DNA from: Secundilactobacillus collinoides DSM 20515 = JCM 1123
GTDB lineage: Bacteria > Bacillota > Bacilli > Lactobacillales > Lactobacillaceae
Assembly (NCBI RefSeq): GCF_001435975.1
Contig: NZ_AYYR01000074.1
Location: forward strand, 105,734 to 163,346
Direction of reading: 5' to 3'
DNA: 57,613 nucleotides
Shown here: one piece after another, positions 28,253 to 36,960 of the stretch
Numbering within the stretch: the first letter of the stretch is position 1
Layout of the letters: every line of letters begins with the position of its first letter
Position numbers and translations under genes: made by a program
The notes under the pieces: model-generated
The model's input: the letters and a program-made list of their open reading frames with translations, nothing else
The model's database searches: none
What the model was told of the DNA's origin: nothing

Positions 28253-30613
28253 ATGAACGAAAAAATATTTAAAACGATGGCGTTTGACCAGATCAAACAA
28301 CAGTTACGCGCGCACTTGGTGTCAGCCTCAGGGGAGACTGAATTAAACCATCTGATGCCGGCTGCTGATTCGGACACGGTTCAACGCGCCATCGATGAAA
28401 CAAAAGACGGCGCCGATGTTTTACGATTGGAAGGCGGAATCCCGTTGCCGAAGATGGCTGACGTGACGCCGCACGTCAAACGTTTAGCAATTGAAGGTAC
28501 CCTGAGCGGCACCGAATTGGCGCAGATCGGTCAGATTTTAAAAACGGTCAGCCGAGTTGTTGATTTTTTTGACGGGTTACAGGATAAGGCACTTGAACTG
28601 CGGCGTCTGTATGACATTGTGGCGGAATTAGTCCACTTGCCAGACGTCACTCGGCGGCTGAACATGTCGGTCACGGAAGACGGCCGGCTGACGGATGAGG
28701 CTTCATCAGAATTGAAACGCATTCGTCGTCGCATTACGCAGATCGAAGGCAGTGTTCGTTCACAGATGAACGGGTACACCCGCGGTAAACAGGCAAAGTA
28801 TTTAAGCGAAACACTTGTGACGATCCGGGATGACCGGTATGTATTACCAGTCAAAGCGGAATACAAGAACCACTTCGGCGGTATCGTGCACGACCAGTCC
28901 GCTAGTGGATTAACCCTCTATATTGAACCCGAGGCGGTCGTTTCTGAAAACAATCGTTTGCGGGAAGCACAAATCGCAGAACGACAAGAAGAACGGCGTA
29001 TTCTATTGGAACTGTCCAACCTGTTACGGCCTTATCAAGACGATATTGCGGCCAATGCAACCGTCCTTGGTCACTTGGACTTCATTAACGCAAAGGCTCG
29101 TTACGCACACGCTATTAAAGCGACAGAGCCATTGTTGTCGAGTGATAACCACGTCAACTTGCGCCAGGCAAGGCACCCGTTGATCGATCAGAAAAAAGTG
29201 GTTGCCAATGATATTGAAATTGGCGGCGACTACAAAGCTATTGTGGTCACTGGTCCAAACACTGGTGGGAAAACAATCACTTTGAAGACACTGGGACTGA
29301 CCCAGTTGATGGCTCAGTCCGGTTTGTTTATTCCGGCGAATGAAAACAGTCAGGTTGGATTGTTTGATGAAGTTTTTGCTGATATCGGTGATGAGCAATC
29401 CATTGAACAAAACCTGTCGACCTTCTCGTCTCATATGGATAATATTGCGACGATTTTAAAAGCGGCCAGCGACCAAAGTCTGATTCTGTTGGATGAAGTC
29501 GGTGCCGGGACCGACCCGCAAGAAGGGGCAGCCCTTGCTATGGCTATTTTAGATAATATCGGCACCATTGGCAGTGAAGTGATTGCCACGACCCACTATC
29601 CGGAACTGAAAGCTTACGGGTATAATCGGCCAGAAACCATCAACGCCAGCATGGAGTTTGATCAGGAAACACTGAAACCGACCTATCACCTGCTGATTGG
29701 GATTCCTGGGCGCAGTAACGCCCTGGACATTGCACAACGGTTGGGTCTGGATCAGTCGATTATCGACGAAGCGCGTGGCTTGACCGATCAAGATTCTCAG
29801 GATCTCAATCAGATGATTGCCTCGCTGACCGAGCAGACTCGGCAGGCCAACGTTGACGCTGCGGCTGCAGCTGAAAAACTGCACGAAAACGAAGCGTTGT
29901 ACGCTGACTTGCAAAAGCAGTTTGACACTTATCAGAAACAAAAAGCGCAACTGATGGAAGATGCCAAACGCCACGCTAATGAAGTCGTTGATGAGACTAA
30001 AAAACAGGCTGATAAGATCATCAAGGACATTCGTAAGAAACAGATGACTGCCGGTAAGACGGTCATTAAAGAGGATCAGTTGATTGGCGCTCAGGGTAGT
30101 CTTAATGCGCTCCATCAGGACGAAACACTGACCCAAAACCGAGTGCTTAACCGTGAAAAACGCAAGCATCAGTTGAAGAAGGGCGACGAGGTCATGGTCA
30201 AATCATACGGTCAGCGCGGTGTGATCATGGATAAATTGGACGCCCATAGTTACGAAGTTCAGATGGGTATTTTGAAGATGAAGATCGACGACCGGGACCT
30301 TGAAAAGGCAGCTCCGGAAACCACAAAGGAAAAAGCACCGAAGGCCACTATCAGACGGACACGTTCTGACGGCATGACACCAACGCTTGACCTGCGGGGC
30401 CACCGGTATGAAGAGGCCATGGCTGAAGTGGACCGCTACATTGATTCGGCTTTGCTGGCAGGTTATCCTTCTGTGACGATCATTCACGGTAAGGGTACCG
30501 GTGCACTGCGCCAGGGGGTCATTGACTACTTGAAGTCTAACCGGCGGGTCAAGTCGTTTGGCTTCTCACCAGCCAACGCAGGGGGCGATGGGTCGACCAT
30601 TGTCAAATTATAA
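28253..30613 (+). CDS. mutS2: Endonuclease MutS2
   Basis: A 786-residue MutS-family ATPase with a C-terminal Smr nuclease domain. In Firmicutes it is linked to control of recombination and to rescue of collided ribosomes. Walker A is GPNTGGKT at 334-341, Walker B is ILLDEVGAGTDPQEGAALA, and a long coiled-coil arm lies at about 520-630. The Smr domain has TLDLRGHRYEEAM and HGKGTGALRQG. The ATG at 28253 follows GGGAGAA. The open frame extends ten codons upstream without a better site. Confidence 0.97.
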   Translation: MNEKIFKTMAFDQIKQQLRAHLVSASGETELNHLMPAADSDTVQRAIDETKDGADVLRLEGGIPLPKMADVTPHVKRLAIEGTLSGTELAQIGQILKTVSRVVDFFDGLQDKALELRRLYDIVAELVHLPDVTRRLNMSVTEDGRLTDEASSELKRIRRRITQIEGSVRSQMNGYTRGKQAKYLSETLVTIRDDRYVLPVKAEYKNHFGGIVHDQSASGLTLYIEPEAVVSENNRLREAQIAERQEERRILLELSNLLRPYQDDIAANATVLGHLDFINAKARYAHAIKATEPLLSSDNHVNLRQARHPLIDQKKVVANDIEIGGDYKAIVVTGPNTGGKTITLKTLGLTQLMAQSGLFIPANENSQVGLFDEVFADIGDEQSIEQNLSTFSSHMDNIATILKAASDQSLILLDEVGAGTDPQEGAALAMAILDNIGTIGSEVIATTHYPELKAYGYNRPETINASMEFDQETLKPTYHLLIGIPGRSNALDIAQRLGLDQSIIDEARGLTDQDSQDLNQMIASLTEQTRQANVDAAAAAEKLHENEALYADLQKQFDTYQKQKAQLMEDAKRHANEVVDETKKQADKIIKDIRKKQMTAGKTVIKEDQLIGAQGSLNALHQDETLTQNRVLNREKRKHQLKKGDEVMVKSYGQRGVIMDKLDAHSYEVQMGILKMKIDDRDLEKAAPETTKEKAPKATIRRTRSDGMTPTLDLRGHRYEEAMAEVDRYIDSALLAGYPSVTIIHGKGTGALRQGVIDYLKSNRRVKSFGFSPANAGGDGSTIVKL

Positions 30614-30638
30614 ATTTGTTAATGATTAAGCAGAATGC

Positions 30639-30666
30639 TTGTGCTTTTATGAGATTCTGGTAAACT
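30639..30666 (+). promoter_or_regulatory. Putative promoter of trxA
   Basis: TTGTGC (30639-30644), 16 bases, TAAACT (30661-30666), close downstream of the mutS2 stop. Confidence 0.5.
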
Positions 30667-30699
30667 TACATTTAGTAATTAAACAGGAGGCGTCGATTT

Positions 30700-31017
30700 A
30701 TGGCTGTTGTAGAAACAACTGATAAAACATTTGAAGCAGATACATCTAATGGTGTAACATTAACTGATTTTTGGGCAACTTGGTGTGGTCCTTGTCGGAT
30801 GCAATCACCAGTCGTTGAACAACTTTCTGATGAAATGGCTGACGTCACTTTCAACAAGATGGACGTGGATGCTAATCCAGACACACCTCAAAAGTTTGGT
30901 ATCATGAGTATTCCAACGTTACTTGTTAAAAAGGACGGCCAAGTAGTCGACTCCATCGTCGGTTACCACACAAAAGACCAACTCAAACAACTGTTGACAC
31001 AGTATGTTGAGGCTTAA
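30700..31017 (+). CDS. trxA: Thioredoxin
   Basis: A 105-residue cytoplasmic disulfide reductase with the redox motif WCGPC at 28-32, the cis-proline in MSIPTLLVKKDG and a C-terminal helix. AGGAGG precedes the ATG. It is encoded after mutS2, as in many lactobacilli, but has its own promoter and terminator. Confidence 0.97.
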   Translation: MAVVETTDKTFEADTSNGVTLTDFWATWCGPCRMQSPVVEQLSDEMADVTFNKMDVDANPDTPQKFGIMSIPTLLVKKDGQVVDSIVGYHTKDQLKQLLTQYVEA

Positions 31018-31028
31018 TTCTGTTCGTT

Positions 31029-31063
31029 AAAATTCCTGACTCGAACTGGGTCAGGATTTTTTT
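31029..31063 (+). terminator. Terminator of trxA
   Basis: AAAATTCCTGAC (31029-31040) pairs with GTCAGGATTTTTTT (31050-31063). Confidence 0.85.
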
Positions 31064-31253
31064 GTGTTTTATAATGGATTGCTGGCGTGTTGCACAACGT
31101 TTGGTTAGCAAACTTACAATGATCTGCAATAACCGTTGAGCGGTGTTCAGACTATCAATCGTGCTGAACTTTTAATCCAATAGTACCAGTCTTACGGTTG
31201 GGCATTTTTGAATTAGGAAAAACGACTTCATTTGATGCTGATGCCGTCACCGA
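31064..31253. other. Non-coding spacer between trxA and the yslB-like gene
   Basis: About 190 bases between two terminators. No supported open frame, RNA gene or promoter was seen. Confidence 0.5.
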
Positions 31254-31308
31254 AAAAGCGGTCGCCGCTAACAATTAAGAGCCAAAATTGTTAGCGGCGA
31301 TCGCTTTT
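31254..31308. terminator. Long perfect hairpin, probable bidirectional terminator
   Basis: AAAAGCG and TCGCCGCTAACAATT (31254-31276) pair with AATTGTTAGCGGCGA and CGCTTTT (up to 31308), with one mismatch and a nine-base loop. A and T tracts flank both ends. It stands 112 bases past the end of the minus-strand yslB-like gene and could also block read-through from trxA. Confidence 0.65.
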
Positions 31309-31419
31309 ATTTTGAGTATTGATATGTTCCTCACGAAATCCTATTTTCGCAGGAATGATTGGGTGCTGTTGGCTGACATGAAGCTTAGCCAACCTTGTAG
31401 AAATCAGTCACATGACGTC

Positions 31420-31959
31420 CTAATTTTTGTCTGCCACGTCTGAAGTTTCTGGGTCGGGTTCCCGTTCCGGTAAGATGAGTTTCATAGGGATCAATTCTTG
31501 CGGGTCCGAGGTTGGATCCTTGGGGTCAAGATGAACGGTCATATTGACCGCGATGGACTTGTGTGTTTTTGTGACCGGTGTGACTTCGGTCTCAGCAACG
31601 ACGCCAATCATTTGTTCTACCGATTCAGCGAGGAAGCCCGCTTCTAATGTAAATGCGGCTTTCGGGTTGCTGGCGATCCGCATGTTGACCGGGTCGCCAG
31701 TTAGTTGAAATTGCCACTGGGTAGCCGTTTGTTTAGTCAAAGTCAAAGTGCCAAATTGCGCTTGAGAAAAAAAGATGGCAAGTTCATTTGCACTGCCAAT
31801 TTTGAAGCGGCGTGCCAACTGTTTTCCTTCCCAGTAAGCGATATTTGACGCATCAGGACCTAAAATATCAGTTAAGATGACATCGCGTAAAAGAGCCTGA
31901 CCGAAAAGTCCCGCGTTATTGGGGTCAGTTAGGTATTGCGTATAAATCTGTGTATCCAT
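31420..31959 (-). CDS. YslB-like DUF2507 family protein
   Basis: A 179-residue protein on the minus strand, opposite to murI. The N-terminal part has LFGQALLRDVILTDILG and IAYWEGKQLARRF, and the central part has ESVEQMIGVVAETEV, the features of the DUF2507 / YslB family. The function is unknown. YslB is encoded beside the glutamate racemase gene in Bacillus too, so the linkage is conserved although the orientation here is divergent. The tail is rich in Pro, Asp and Glu. The upstream signal AGGTTGG is moderate. Confidence 0.82.
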   Translation of the reverse strand: MDTQIYTQYLTDPNNAGLFGQALLRDVILTDILGPDASNIAYWEGKQLARRFKIGSANELAIFFSQAQFGTLTLTKQTATQWQFQLTGDPVNMRIASNPKAAFTLEAGFLAESVEQMIGVVAETEVTPVTKTHKSIAVNMTVHLDPKDPTSDPQELIPMKLILPEREPDPETSDVADKN

Positions 31960-31989
31960 AGTGAGCCAACCTACTTTCTTATTACGTTA

Positions 31990-32019
31990 AGATTACAATG
32001 AAATTAAGTCTAAATGCAA
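31990..32019 (-). promoter_or_regulatory. Putative promoter of the yslB-like gene
   Basis: On the minus strand, TTGCAT (32019-32014), 18 bases, TAATCT (31995-31990). Confidence 0.5.
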
Positions 32020-32075
32020 GATTATTTCTAATTATTGGAAGAACTTAAGAATTATTCTGAAACTTGGCTGAATTC

Positions 32076-32104
32076 TTGCAACCAATCTCAAAATGGTCGA
32101 TAAT
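32076..32104 (+). promoter_or_regulatory. Putative promoter of the murI-rdgB operon
   Basis: TTGCAA (32076-32081), 17 bases, GATAAT (32099-32104), 36 bases before the murI start and back to back with the yslB promoter. Confidence 0.55.
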
Positions 32105-32140
32105 TAAGACTCAAGATTACTAAAAAAGGGGATTAGTTAA

Positions 32141-32995
32141 ATGACATCTCAAGCAATTGGCTTTTTAGATTCCGGTGTTGGGGGTTTAACCGTTGTTAAA
32201 GAGGCATTTAAACAGCTCCCAAACGAATCGTTTATTTTTATTGGTGACCAGGCGCGGGTACCATATGGACCGCGGCCAATGTCTGAAGTGCGGCGATTTG
32301 TTTCGCAAACGGCGGCTTTTCTTGTTGCAAAGGATATTGAACTGCTCGTGATTGCCTGTAACACAGCCACAGTCGCTGCCTTGCCAATGCTGCAGGAACG
32401 GCTTTCGATTCCAGTTGTCGGCGTGATTGAGGCAGGCAGTCAAAAAGCCGTTGCTGTGTCTAAAAGCGGGCACATTGGCGTCATCGCGACGGAGGGGACA
32501 ATTAAAAGCCACGCGTATCAGCAAACACTGACACGGTTGCGGCCGGGGGTCACCGCCCGCGGGTTAGCGTGTCCTCAGTTTGTGACGTTAGTTGAACGCG
32601 GGGCTGCTGGTTTGCCAAGCACGACGGCAAAGGTCAAACGACAGCTGCGGCCGTTTAAAATGCAATCAATGGACACGCTGATTTTAGGCTGTACCCATTT
32701 TCCAATTTAAAAAACAGCGATTCAAGCCGCTGTTGGACCCACGGTACACTTGGTTGATCCGGGTGCTGAATCGGTGGCCATCGTCAAACAGGTGTTGACG
32801 GCTAAACACCTGTCTGCGCCAACGGACAATGTGCCCACCGCGCAGTTTTATACCACTGGCGGTGCGGCTCACTTTAAGAAGGTTGCGGGTCAGTGGTTGC
32901 AGCGCGATGATTTAGATGTGCGTCACGTTTCTTTAACTGATATTCAACAGTACACATTACCAACTCAAATGGAGGGTTCTTTAGATGAAGCATGA
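32141..32995 (+). pseudogene. murI: Glutamate racemase gene interrupted by an in-frame TAA stop
   Basis: The full frame would encode about 284 residues of glutamate racemase, which makes D-glutamate for peptidoglycan. Both catalytic cysteines are present: C73 in ACNTATVA and C184 in LILGCTHFPI. Codon 190, right after that motif, is TAA (32708-32710). The same frame then continues with intact family sequence (VHLVDPGAESVAIVKQVL, FYTTGGAAHFKKVA) to TGA at 32993-32995, overlapping rdgB by 11 bases. Homologues have leucine at this point, so a single T-to-A change (TTA to TAA) explains the break. The truncated product would lose about a third of the fold. There is no ribosome binding site for a restart. 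It could be a sequencing error or a recent mutation. Confidence 0.88.
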
Positions 32996-33587
32996 CCAAT
33001 TGATTATTGCAACGCGTAATCCAGGTAAAGCGCGAGAGTTTCGTGAAATGTTTGAACCAAAGGGCATTACGATCAAAACCTTAGCTGATTTTCCTGACAT
33101 TGGTGACATTAATGAAAATGGGACGACGTTTGAAGAGAATGCGACAATCAAAGCAGAAACCATCAGTCAACGGACGAATCAGCCCGTTTTGGCGGATGAT
33201 TCCGGCTTGGAGGTCGTCGCGTTAAACGGCGATCCGGGTATTCATTCAGCCCGCTATGCTAGTGACCACGATGACGCTGCCAATAATCATAAATTGCTGA
33301 CAAATTTAGCCGGTGTACCGGCCGAGAACCGACAGGCGGCCTTTCATACGACACTGGTCTTGTTGAAGCCAAACGGCGATAAATTAGTTGCTGACGGTGA
33401 GGTTCAGGGCTCAATTCTAACTGCACCGCGAGGCGAAAACGGCTTTGGCTATGATCCGTTATTCTGGCTTGCTGATAAGCAAAAATCAATGGCAGAACTT
33501 TCCGATGACGAAAAGAACGCCATCAGTCACCGGGGCAGAGCATTACGTAATTTGATGACCAGGTTCGACGAATGGTGGGAGGCGTAG
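32985..33587 (+). CDS. rdgB: Non-canonical purine NTP pyrophosphatase (RdgB/HAM1)
   Basis: A 200-residue enzyme that hydrolyses XTP, ITP and dITP to the monophosphates, keeping deaminated purines out of DNA and RNA. Motifs are IIATRNPGKAREFREMF at the N-terminus, FEENATIKAET, LADDSGLEV and GENGFGYDPLFW, with SHRGRALRNL near the end. GGAGG sits inside the murI end. The overlap with the murI frame shows the original operon layout and suggests translational coupling, which the ochre stop in murI might weaken. Confidence 0.96.
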   Translation: MKHDQLIIATRNPGKAREFREMFEPKGITIKTLADFPDIGDINENGTTFEENATIKAETISQRTNQPVLADDSGLEVVALNGDPGIHSARYASDHDDAANNHKLLTNLAGVPAENRQAAFHTTLVLLKPNGDKLVADGEVQGSILTAPRGENGFGYDPLFWLADKQKSMAELSDDEKNAISHRGRALRNLMTRFDEWWEA

Positions 33588-33590
33588 ACC

Positions 33591-34109
33591 GTGAAAATCT
33601 TAGTGATCAGCGATAACCATGGTGATCAAGCTATTTTAAAAACGGTATTTGATGGCTTTCGTGACCAGGTAGATGCGATTTTTCACTGCGGGGATTCGGA
33701 AACCGACCAGACGAACCCGGTTTTTAACAACGTTGCTGTTGTTGAAGGCAACAATGATCCACGGGGCGTGTTTCCAGACGACGTTGTACAGACAGTTGGT
33801 AACGAAACGGTATTTATGACCCACGGTGACCTGTACGGTGTCAGTATGGGGTTGACGCACCTCAGTTTGAAGGCTCAGGAGGTCGGAGCAACATTGGCTT
33901 TCTTTGGCCATACGCATCAGTTGGGTGCTGAATCTGAGGAGGGCTGCGTTTATGTTAATCCGGGCAGCATTTCATTGCCACGCGGCGAATACGCATCCAT
34001 TGGCGGCACATTTGCCATTGTGACCTCGACACCTACCGCAGTCCAGGTCGACTTCTATGATCGACACTTGGACCGCTTGCCAGAATTGCAAACAAATTTC
34101 GAACGTTAA
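33591..34109 (+). CDS. Metallophosphoesterase, YfcE/MJ0936 family
   Basis: A 172-residue calcineurin-like phosphodiesterase. Metal-binding motifs are in order SDNHGD, FHCGDSE, EGNND, THGD and FGHTHQ, with the family end NPGSISLPRG. The start is GTG 33591 after GGAGG. It is three bases from the rdgB stop, in the usual murI-rdgB-yfcE order of lactobacilli. The substrate is unknown. Confidence 0.93.
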   Translation: MKILVISDNHGDQAILKTVFDGFRDQVDAIFHCGDSETDQTNPVFNNVAVVEGNNDPRGVFPDDVVQTVGNETVFMTHGDLYGVSMGLTHLSLKAQEVGATLAFFGHTHQLGAESEEGCVYVNPGSISLPRGEYASIGGTFAIVTSTPTAVQVDFYDRHLDRLPELQTNFER

Positions 34110-34130
34110 TAACAAATGAGGTAATAGTAA

Positions 34131-34625
34131 ATGATTGACCAACCGATTCAAACCATGCTGATGCAGGCGCATGGTCAATGGATCATTCCCGCGAACATCG
34201 TCGCTAATGTGATGGTGAACAATGATTGTGAACACGCGTTTCTCGTTCTGACCAAGATCGGCTACTCGAAAATCCCCGTTTTGGATAAGAACCAGCACCT
34301 TTGCGGTCTTTTGTCGTTATCCATGATTACGGAAAAAATGCTTGATACGGACCACATTGCGCCTGAAAATCTCCGGCGGATGAAGGTCAAAGATGTAATG
34401 CAGACGGACTTTCGAGTGGTGGAAGATCCGGATGATTTGGATGAAGTGATGCATCTTTTGGTCGATGATTCCTTCGTGCCGGTTGTTTCGGACGACCGCA
34501 CGTTTACCGGAATCATTACTCGACGAGAGTTATTAAAACGTGTAAACTATCTGGCGCATAATTTTGATGACTGTTTTGAAACGGTTAAACGACCTGATGC
34601 GGCCACAAAACAAAAGGAACGGTAG
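34131..34625 (+). CDS. CBS-domain protein (CbpB/YkuL type)
   Basis: A 164-residue protein made of two CBS motifs: the first around ILTKIGYSKIPVLDKNQHL-type strands, the second at MKVKDVMQTDFRVV to SDDRTFTGIITRREL. Short CBS proteins of this type bind cyclic di-AMP in Listeria and streptococci (CbpB) and can influence (p)ppGpp synthesis. That role is an inference here. It closes the murI operon before a strong terminator. Confidence 0.88.
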   Translation: MIDQPIQTMLMQAHGQWIIPANIVANVMVNNDCEHAFLVLTKIGYSKIPVLDKNQHLCGLLSLSMITEKMLDTDHIAPENLRRMKVKDVMQTDFRVVEDPDDLDEVMHLLVDDSFVPVVSDDRTFTGIITRRELLKRVNYLAHNFDDCFETVKRPDAATKQKER

Positions 34626-34674
34626 AAAAAAAGATTGTGCTGATTGTCAAATGACAACGCACAATCTTTTTTTT
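34626..34674. terminator. Bidirectional terminator between convergent transcripts
   Basis: AAAAAAAGATTGTGC (34626-34640) pairs perfectly with GCACAATCTTTTTTT (34659-34673), with an inner TTGTCA/TGACAA stem. It serves the CBS gene and the minus-strand channel gene. Confidence 0.9.
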
Positions 34675-34682
34675 ATTGGTCG

Positions 34683-35558
34683 TTAAGCATTCGGTGTCGC
34701 ATCATCATGATACACGGTTGGAATAACAATATCAGCATCGGAAATGGCCTTCAGGTAGGCGGCTAACAATTCTCGCTGAACGGTGAACTGATCGCCGGGT
34801 TGGGTAAAGGTCACCACTTGAATGACAAGCTTGCCATCAGCAAGTGGTGTCGCACCCATGTTAGTGGGTTCTTGCGTGATGCCGTTGAGTGATTTGACTA
34901 CCGTTTGGTTGGTCGTTTCAATAATGGCATTGATTTTGTCGATCGGTGAATCTGGGAAGATTGGGATTTGTACTAATGCTCGCATTTCGTGGCGAGATTT
35001 GTTGCTGACGATGGAAATGTTACGGTTAGGGATGAAATTGAGTGTTCCATCCGCACTGATCACCTGGGTGGTCCGAATACCGATAGCGGATACGGTACCT
35101 TCCACCGTCCCAATTTTAACTGAATCGCCAACGTTGATTTGCTCCTCCATCAGGATGAAGGCACCAGTGACGATGTCTGAGACGAATCCCTGCGCACCAA
35201 GTCCTAAAGCTAAACTGAAGATTCCGGCACCGGCAATCAGCGTGCCAACGGGAACCCCAAGAAACGACAACAGGGCGTAGATCCAGAAAAAGAGAATGGT
35301 GTACTGAAAGATGTTGAGCACCAGAGTATAAATGGTGTTGATCCGATTCACAGAAATGGTATTCAATTTTGTGGCTTTGTAACGGTTGAATAAATGCTTG
35401 ATAATCTTTTTACCCAGCCAGTTAACAACCAAAAGACCGACTGTTACTAAAACGAGTTGGAAAATCGTTAACGCGATTTGCTCAGCAATCGATTGCCAGT
35501 CAATGTGTTTAATGAAATGGTTCATGAGTGATGAAATGGTGGATTGTTTAAGTATCAT
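34683..35558 (-). CDS. Small-conductance mechanosensitive channel, MscS family
   Basis: A 291-residue membrane channel that opens under hypo-osmotic membrane tension. Three hydrophobic helices (about 25-45, 75-97, 102-125) end with the pore-lining stretch GIFSLALGLGAQGFVSDIV. The MscS beta domain follows with INVGDSVKIGTVEGTV and the C-terminal alpha/beta region. GGGAG lies nine bases before the ATG. It resembles YkuT/MscS of Bacillus. Confidence 0.92.
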   Translation of the reverse strand: MILKQSTISSLMNHFIKHIDWQSIAEQIALTIFQLVLVTVGLLVVNWLGKKIIKHLFNRYKATKLNTISVNRINTIYTLVLNIFQYTILFFWIYALLSFLGVPVGTLIAGAGIFSLALGLGAQGFVSDIVTGAFILMEEQINVGDSVKIGTVEGTVSAIGIRTTQVISADGTLNFIPNRNISIVSNKSRHEMRALVQIPIFPDSPIDKINAIIETTNQTVVKSLNGITQEPTNMGATPLADGKLVIQVVTFTQPGDQFTVQRELLAAYLKAISDADIVIPTVYHDDATPNA

Positions 35559-35766
35559 GGTCGTTGCTCCCTTATTTAAGTCACCTCCTAGTTTACCAAA
35601 GGCTGGGGGCTACTGCACTGATTTTTCTGTCGGTGAATGAACGAGGAGATCACTTGTGAGCCGGAGATTATAGTAGGCTCGACTTCCGGTAAGAAAGTCG
35701 GGGGGCGGAATTTTACTTTCCGATTGACATGGGTGGTTCTGGAAGCACTGTTCTTGGTCATGTAGT

Positions 35767-35895
35767 CGAAACAAGTTTCGCAAGGCAAGGGGCTGCTACA
35801 GAACGGACTCTGAGCAAAAAAGTCAGAACCGGACCTTTCGACTCAGAGTCCGTTCTGCTCCGCCCCCTTAGGCGCCTTGCTTTACTCTCTGTCAC
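35767..35895 (+). repeat. Dispersed long-hairpin repeat element, copy between mscS and the DUF948 gene
   Basis: The small palindrome CGAAACAAGTTTCG (35767-35780) leads into GCAAGGC and AAGGGGC, ACGGACTCTGA, an AAAAAAGTC loop region, then the complementary TCAGAGTCCGT, GCCCCCTTAGG and GCCTTGC (ending near 35880) and a closing ACTCTCTG. Both arms match the copy at 19565 closely, while the inner loop differs. A partial AGGCTGGGGGCTACTGCA near 35600 may be a second fragment of the same family. The remaining gap 35559-35766 has no gene that I can support. Confidence 0.8.
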
Positions 35896-35970
35896 TTTTT
35901 ATTGCTTCCACCGGTTGTCAATGCTATTCTTAATGCAATAAGGTTTTTACTTAGGAAGGGGCGATATGCG

Positions 35971-36384
35971 ATGACTGGAGGACAAGTTGCCGGGATGATC
36001 GCGGCAGTTGCATTTTTGATCCTCGTGCTTTTCATTGGCATGTTTTTATCCAAAATGTTGACCACTTTAAAAGAAGTGAATCGCAGTATTCAAACATTGA
36101 CGGATGACGTGGACGTGGTGTCAAAACAGGCAGAGGATATTATGGCCAATGCCAATACGTTATTAGAAGATGTGAACAAAAAGGTGGCAACGGTGGATCC
36201 CGTCTTTCAGGCGGCCGCCGATCTCGGTACCAGCGTTTCCGATTTGAATGATGCCACCCGAAACCTGACCAGTAAGGTCTCTAAATCAGCAAAAAAGACA
36301 GCTTCAACGAACATTCTAGTACGTACCGGCGAAGCGGCTTTTAATTTCTACACCAAACATCGTCGTTCTAAAGACGAAGACTAG
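35971..36384 (+). CDS. DUF948 family membrane-anchored protein
   Basis: A 137-residue protein with one N-terminal membrane helix (about 5-28) and a long coiled-coil body of the DUF948 type (LTDDVDVVSKQAEDIMANAN, then VFQAAADLGTSVSDLNDAT). The ATG at 35971 follows GGAAGGGG. An upstream part of the frame is repeat-derived. It is followed 15 bases later by a YtxH-domain gene, a common pair in Firmicutes with an envelope or general-stress association. The exact function is unknown. Confidence 0.86.
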   Translation: MTGGQVAGMIAAVAFLILVLFIGMFLSKMLTTLKEVNRSIQTLTDDVDVVSKQAEDIMANANTLLEDVNKKVATVDPVFQAAADLGTSVSDLNDATRNLTSKVSKSAKKTASTNILVRTGEAAFNFYTKHRRSKDED

Positions 36385-36399
36385 AAGGGAGTTTTAAAA

Positions 36400-36888
36400 A
36401 TGGCTAAAAAGACAGGTTTATTATTAGGACTCTTAGCAGGTGGCGCCATCGCCCATTTGGCTTATCACCATCTGTCAAAGGATCAGCAATCGCAATTGAA
36501 GGATGACGTTCAGGATAAACTGGACGACCTTAAGGACCGCGCCGTTGACTATGCGTTCTATGCAAGCGATGCGTGGGATGATTTTAAGGATACGTTTGAG
36601 GACCAATCCCAACACGTTTCTGATAAGGTAAAAGACGTTGCCGGTCAAATCGATACTGATAAATTGAAGCAAGCGGCTTCAGCATTCGGCAAACGCAGCG
36701 ATGACGAAGATCCCGATTTGCGTTCAGAATTGGCTGATGTTTCGACCTCAGCTGATGACGACTCGGATGACATCGTTTTGAATAGTGAAGAAACGTTTGG
36801 CGGTGCTGACGTGAGCGGCGCTAGCGAGGGTGAAAAACCGACTGAAACTATTTTACCAGATGGTACCAGTGAGCCTGTTGAGTATTAA
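36400..36888 (+). CDS. YtxH domain protein
   Basis: A 162-residue protein with a short glycine-rich hydrophobic N-terminus (GLLLGLLAGGAIAHLAYHHL), followed by a charged amphipathic region and an acidic, Ser/Asp-rich C-terminus. This is the general layout of YtxH-like stress proteins. AGGGAG precedes the ATG. It is probably co-transcribed with the DUF948 gene upstream. Assignment is by architecture. Confidence 0.8.
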   Translation: MAKKTGLLLGLLAGGAIAHLAYHHLSKDQQSQLKDDVQDKLDDLKDRAVDYAFYASDAWDDFKDTFEDQSQHVSDKVKDVAGQIDTDKLKQAASAFGKRSDDEDPDLRSELADVSTSADDDSDDIVLNSEETFGGADVSGASEGEKPTETILPDGTSEPVEY

Positions 36889-36903
36889 TTAATCTAATAC
36901 AAC

Positions 36904-36942
36904 AAAAAGCGACTGAGATAAGTTTTCTCAGTCGCTTTTTTG
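36904..36942. terminator. Terminator after the YtxH gene, facing pepQ
   Basis: AAAAAGCGACTGAGA pairs with TCTCAGTCGCTTTTTT around a short loop. It lies between convergent genes and can act both ways. Confidence 0.9.
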
Positions 36943-36960
36943 TCACTAATAATTGTTGGT

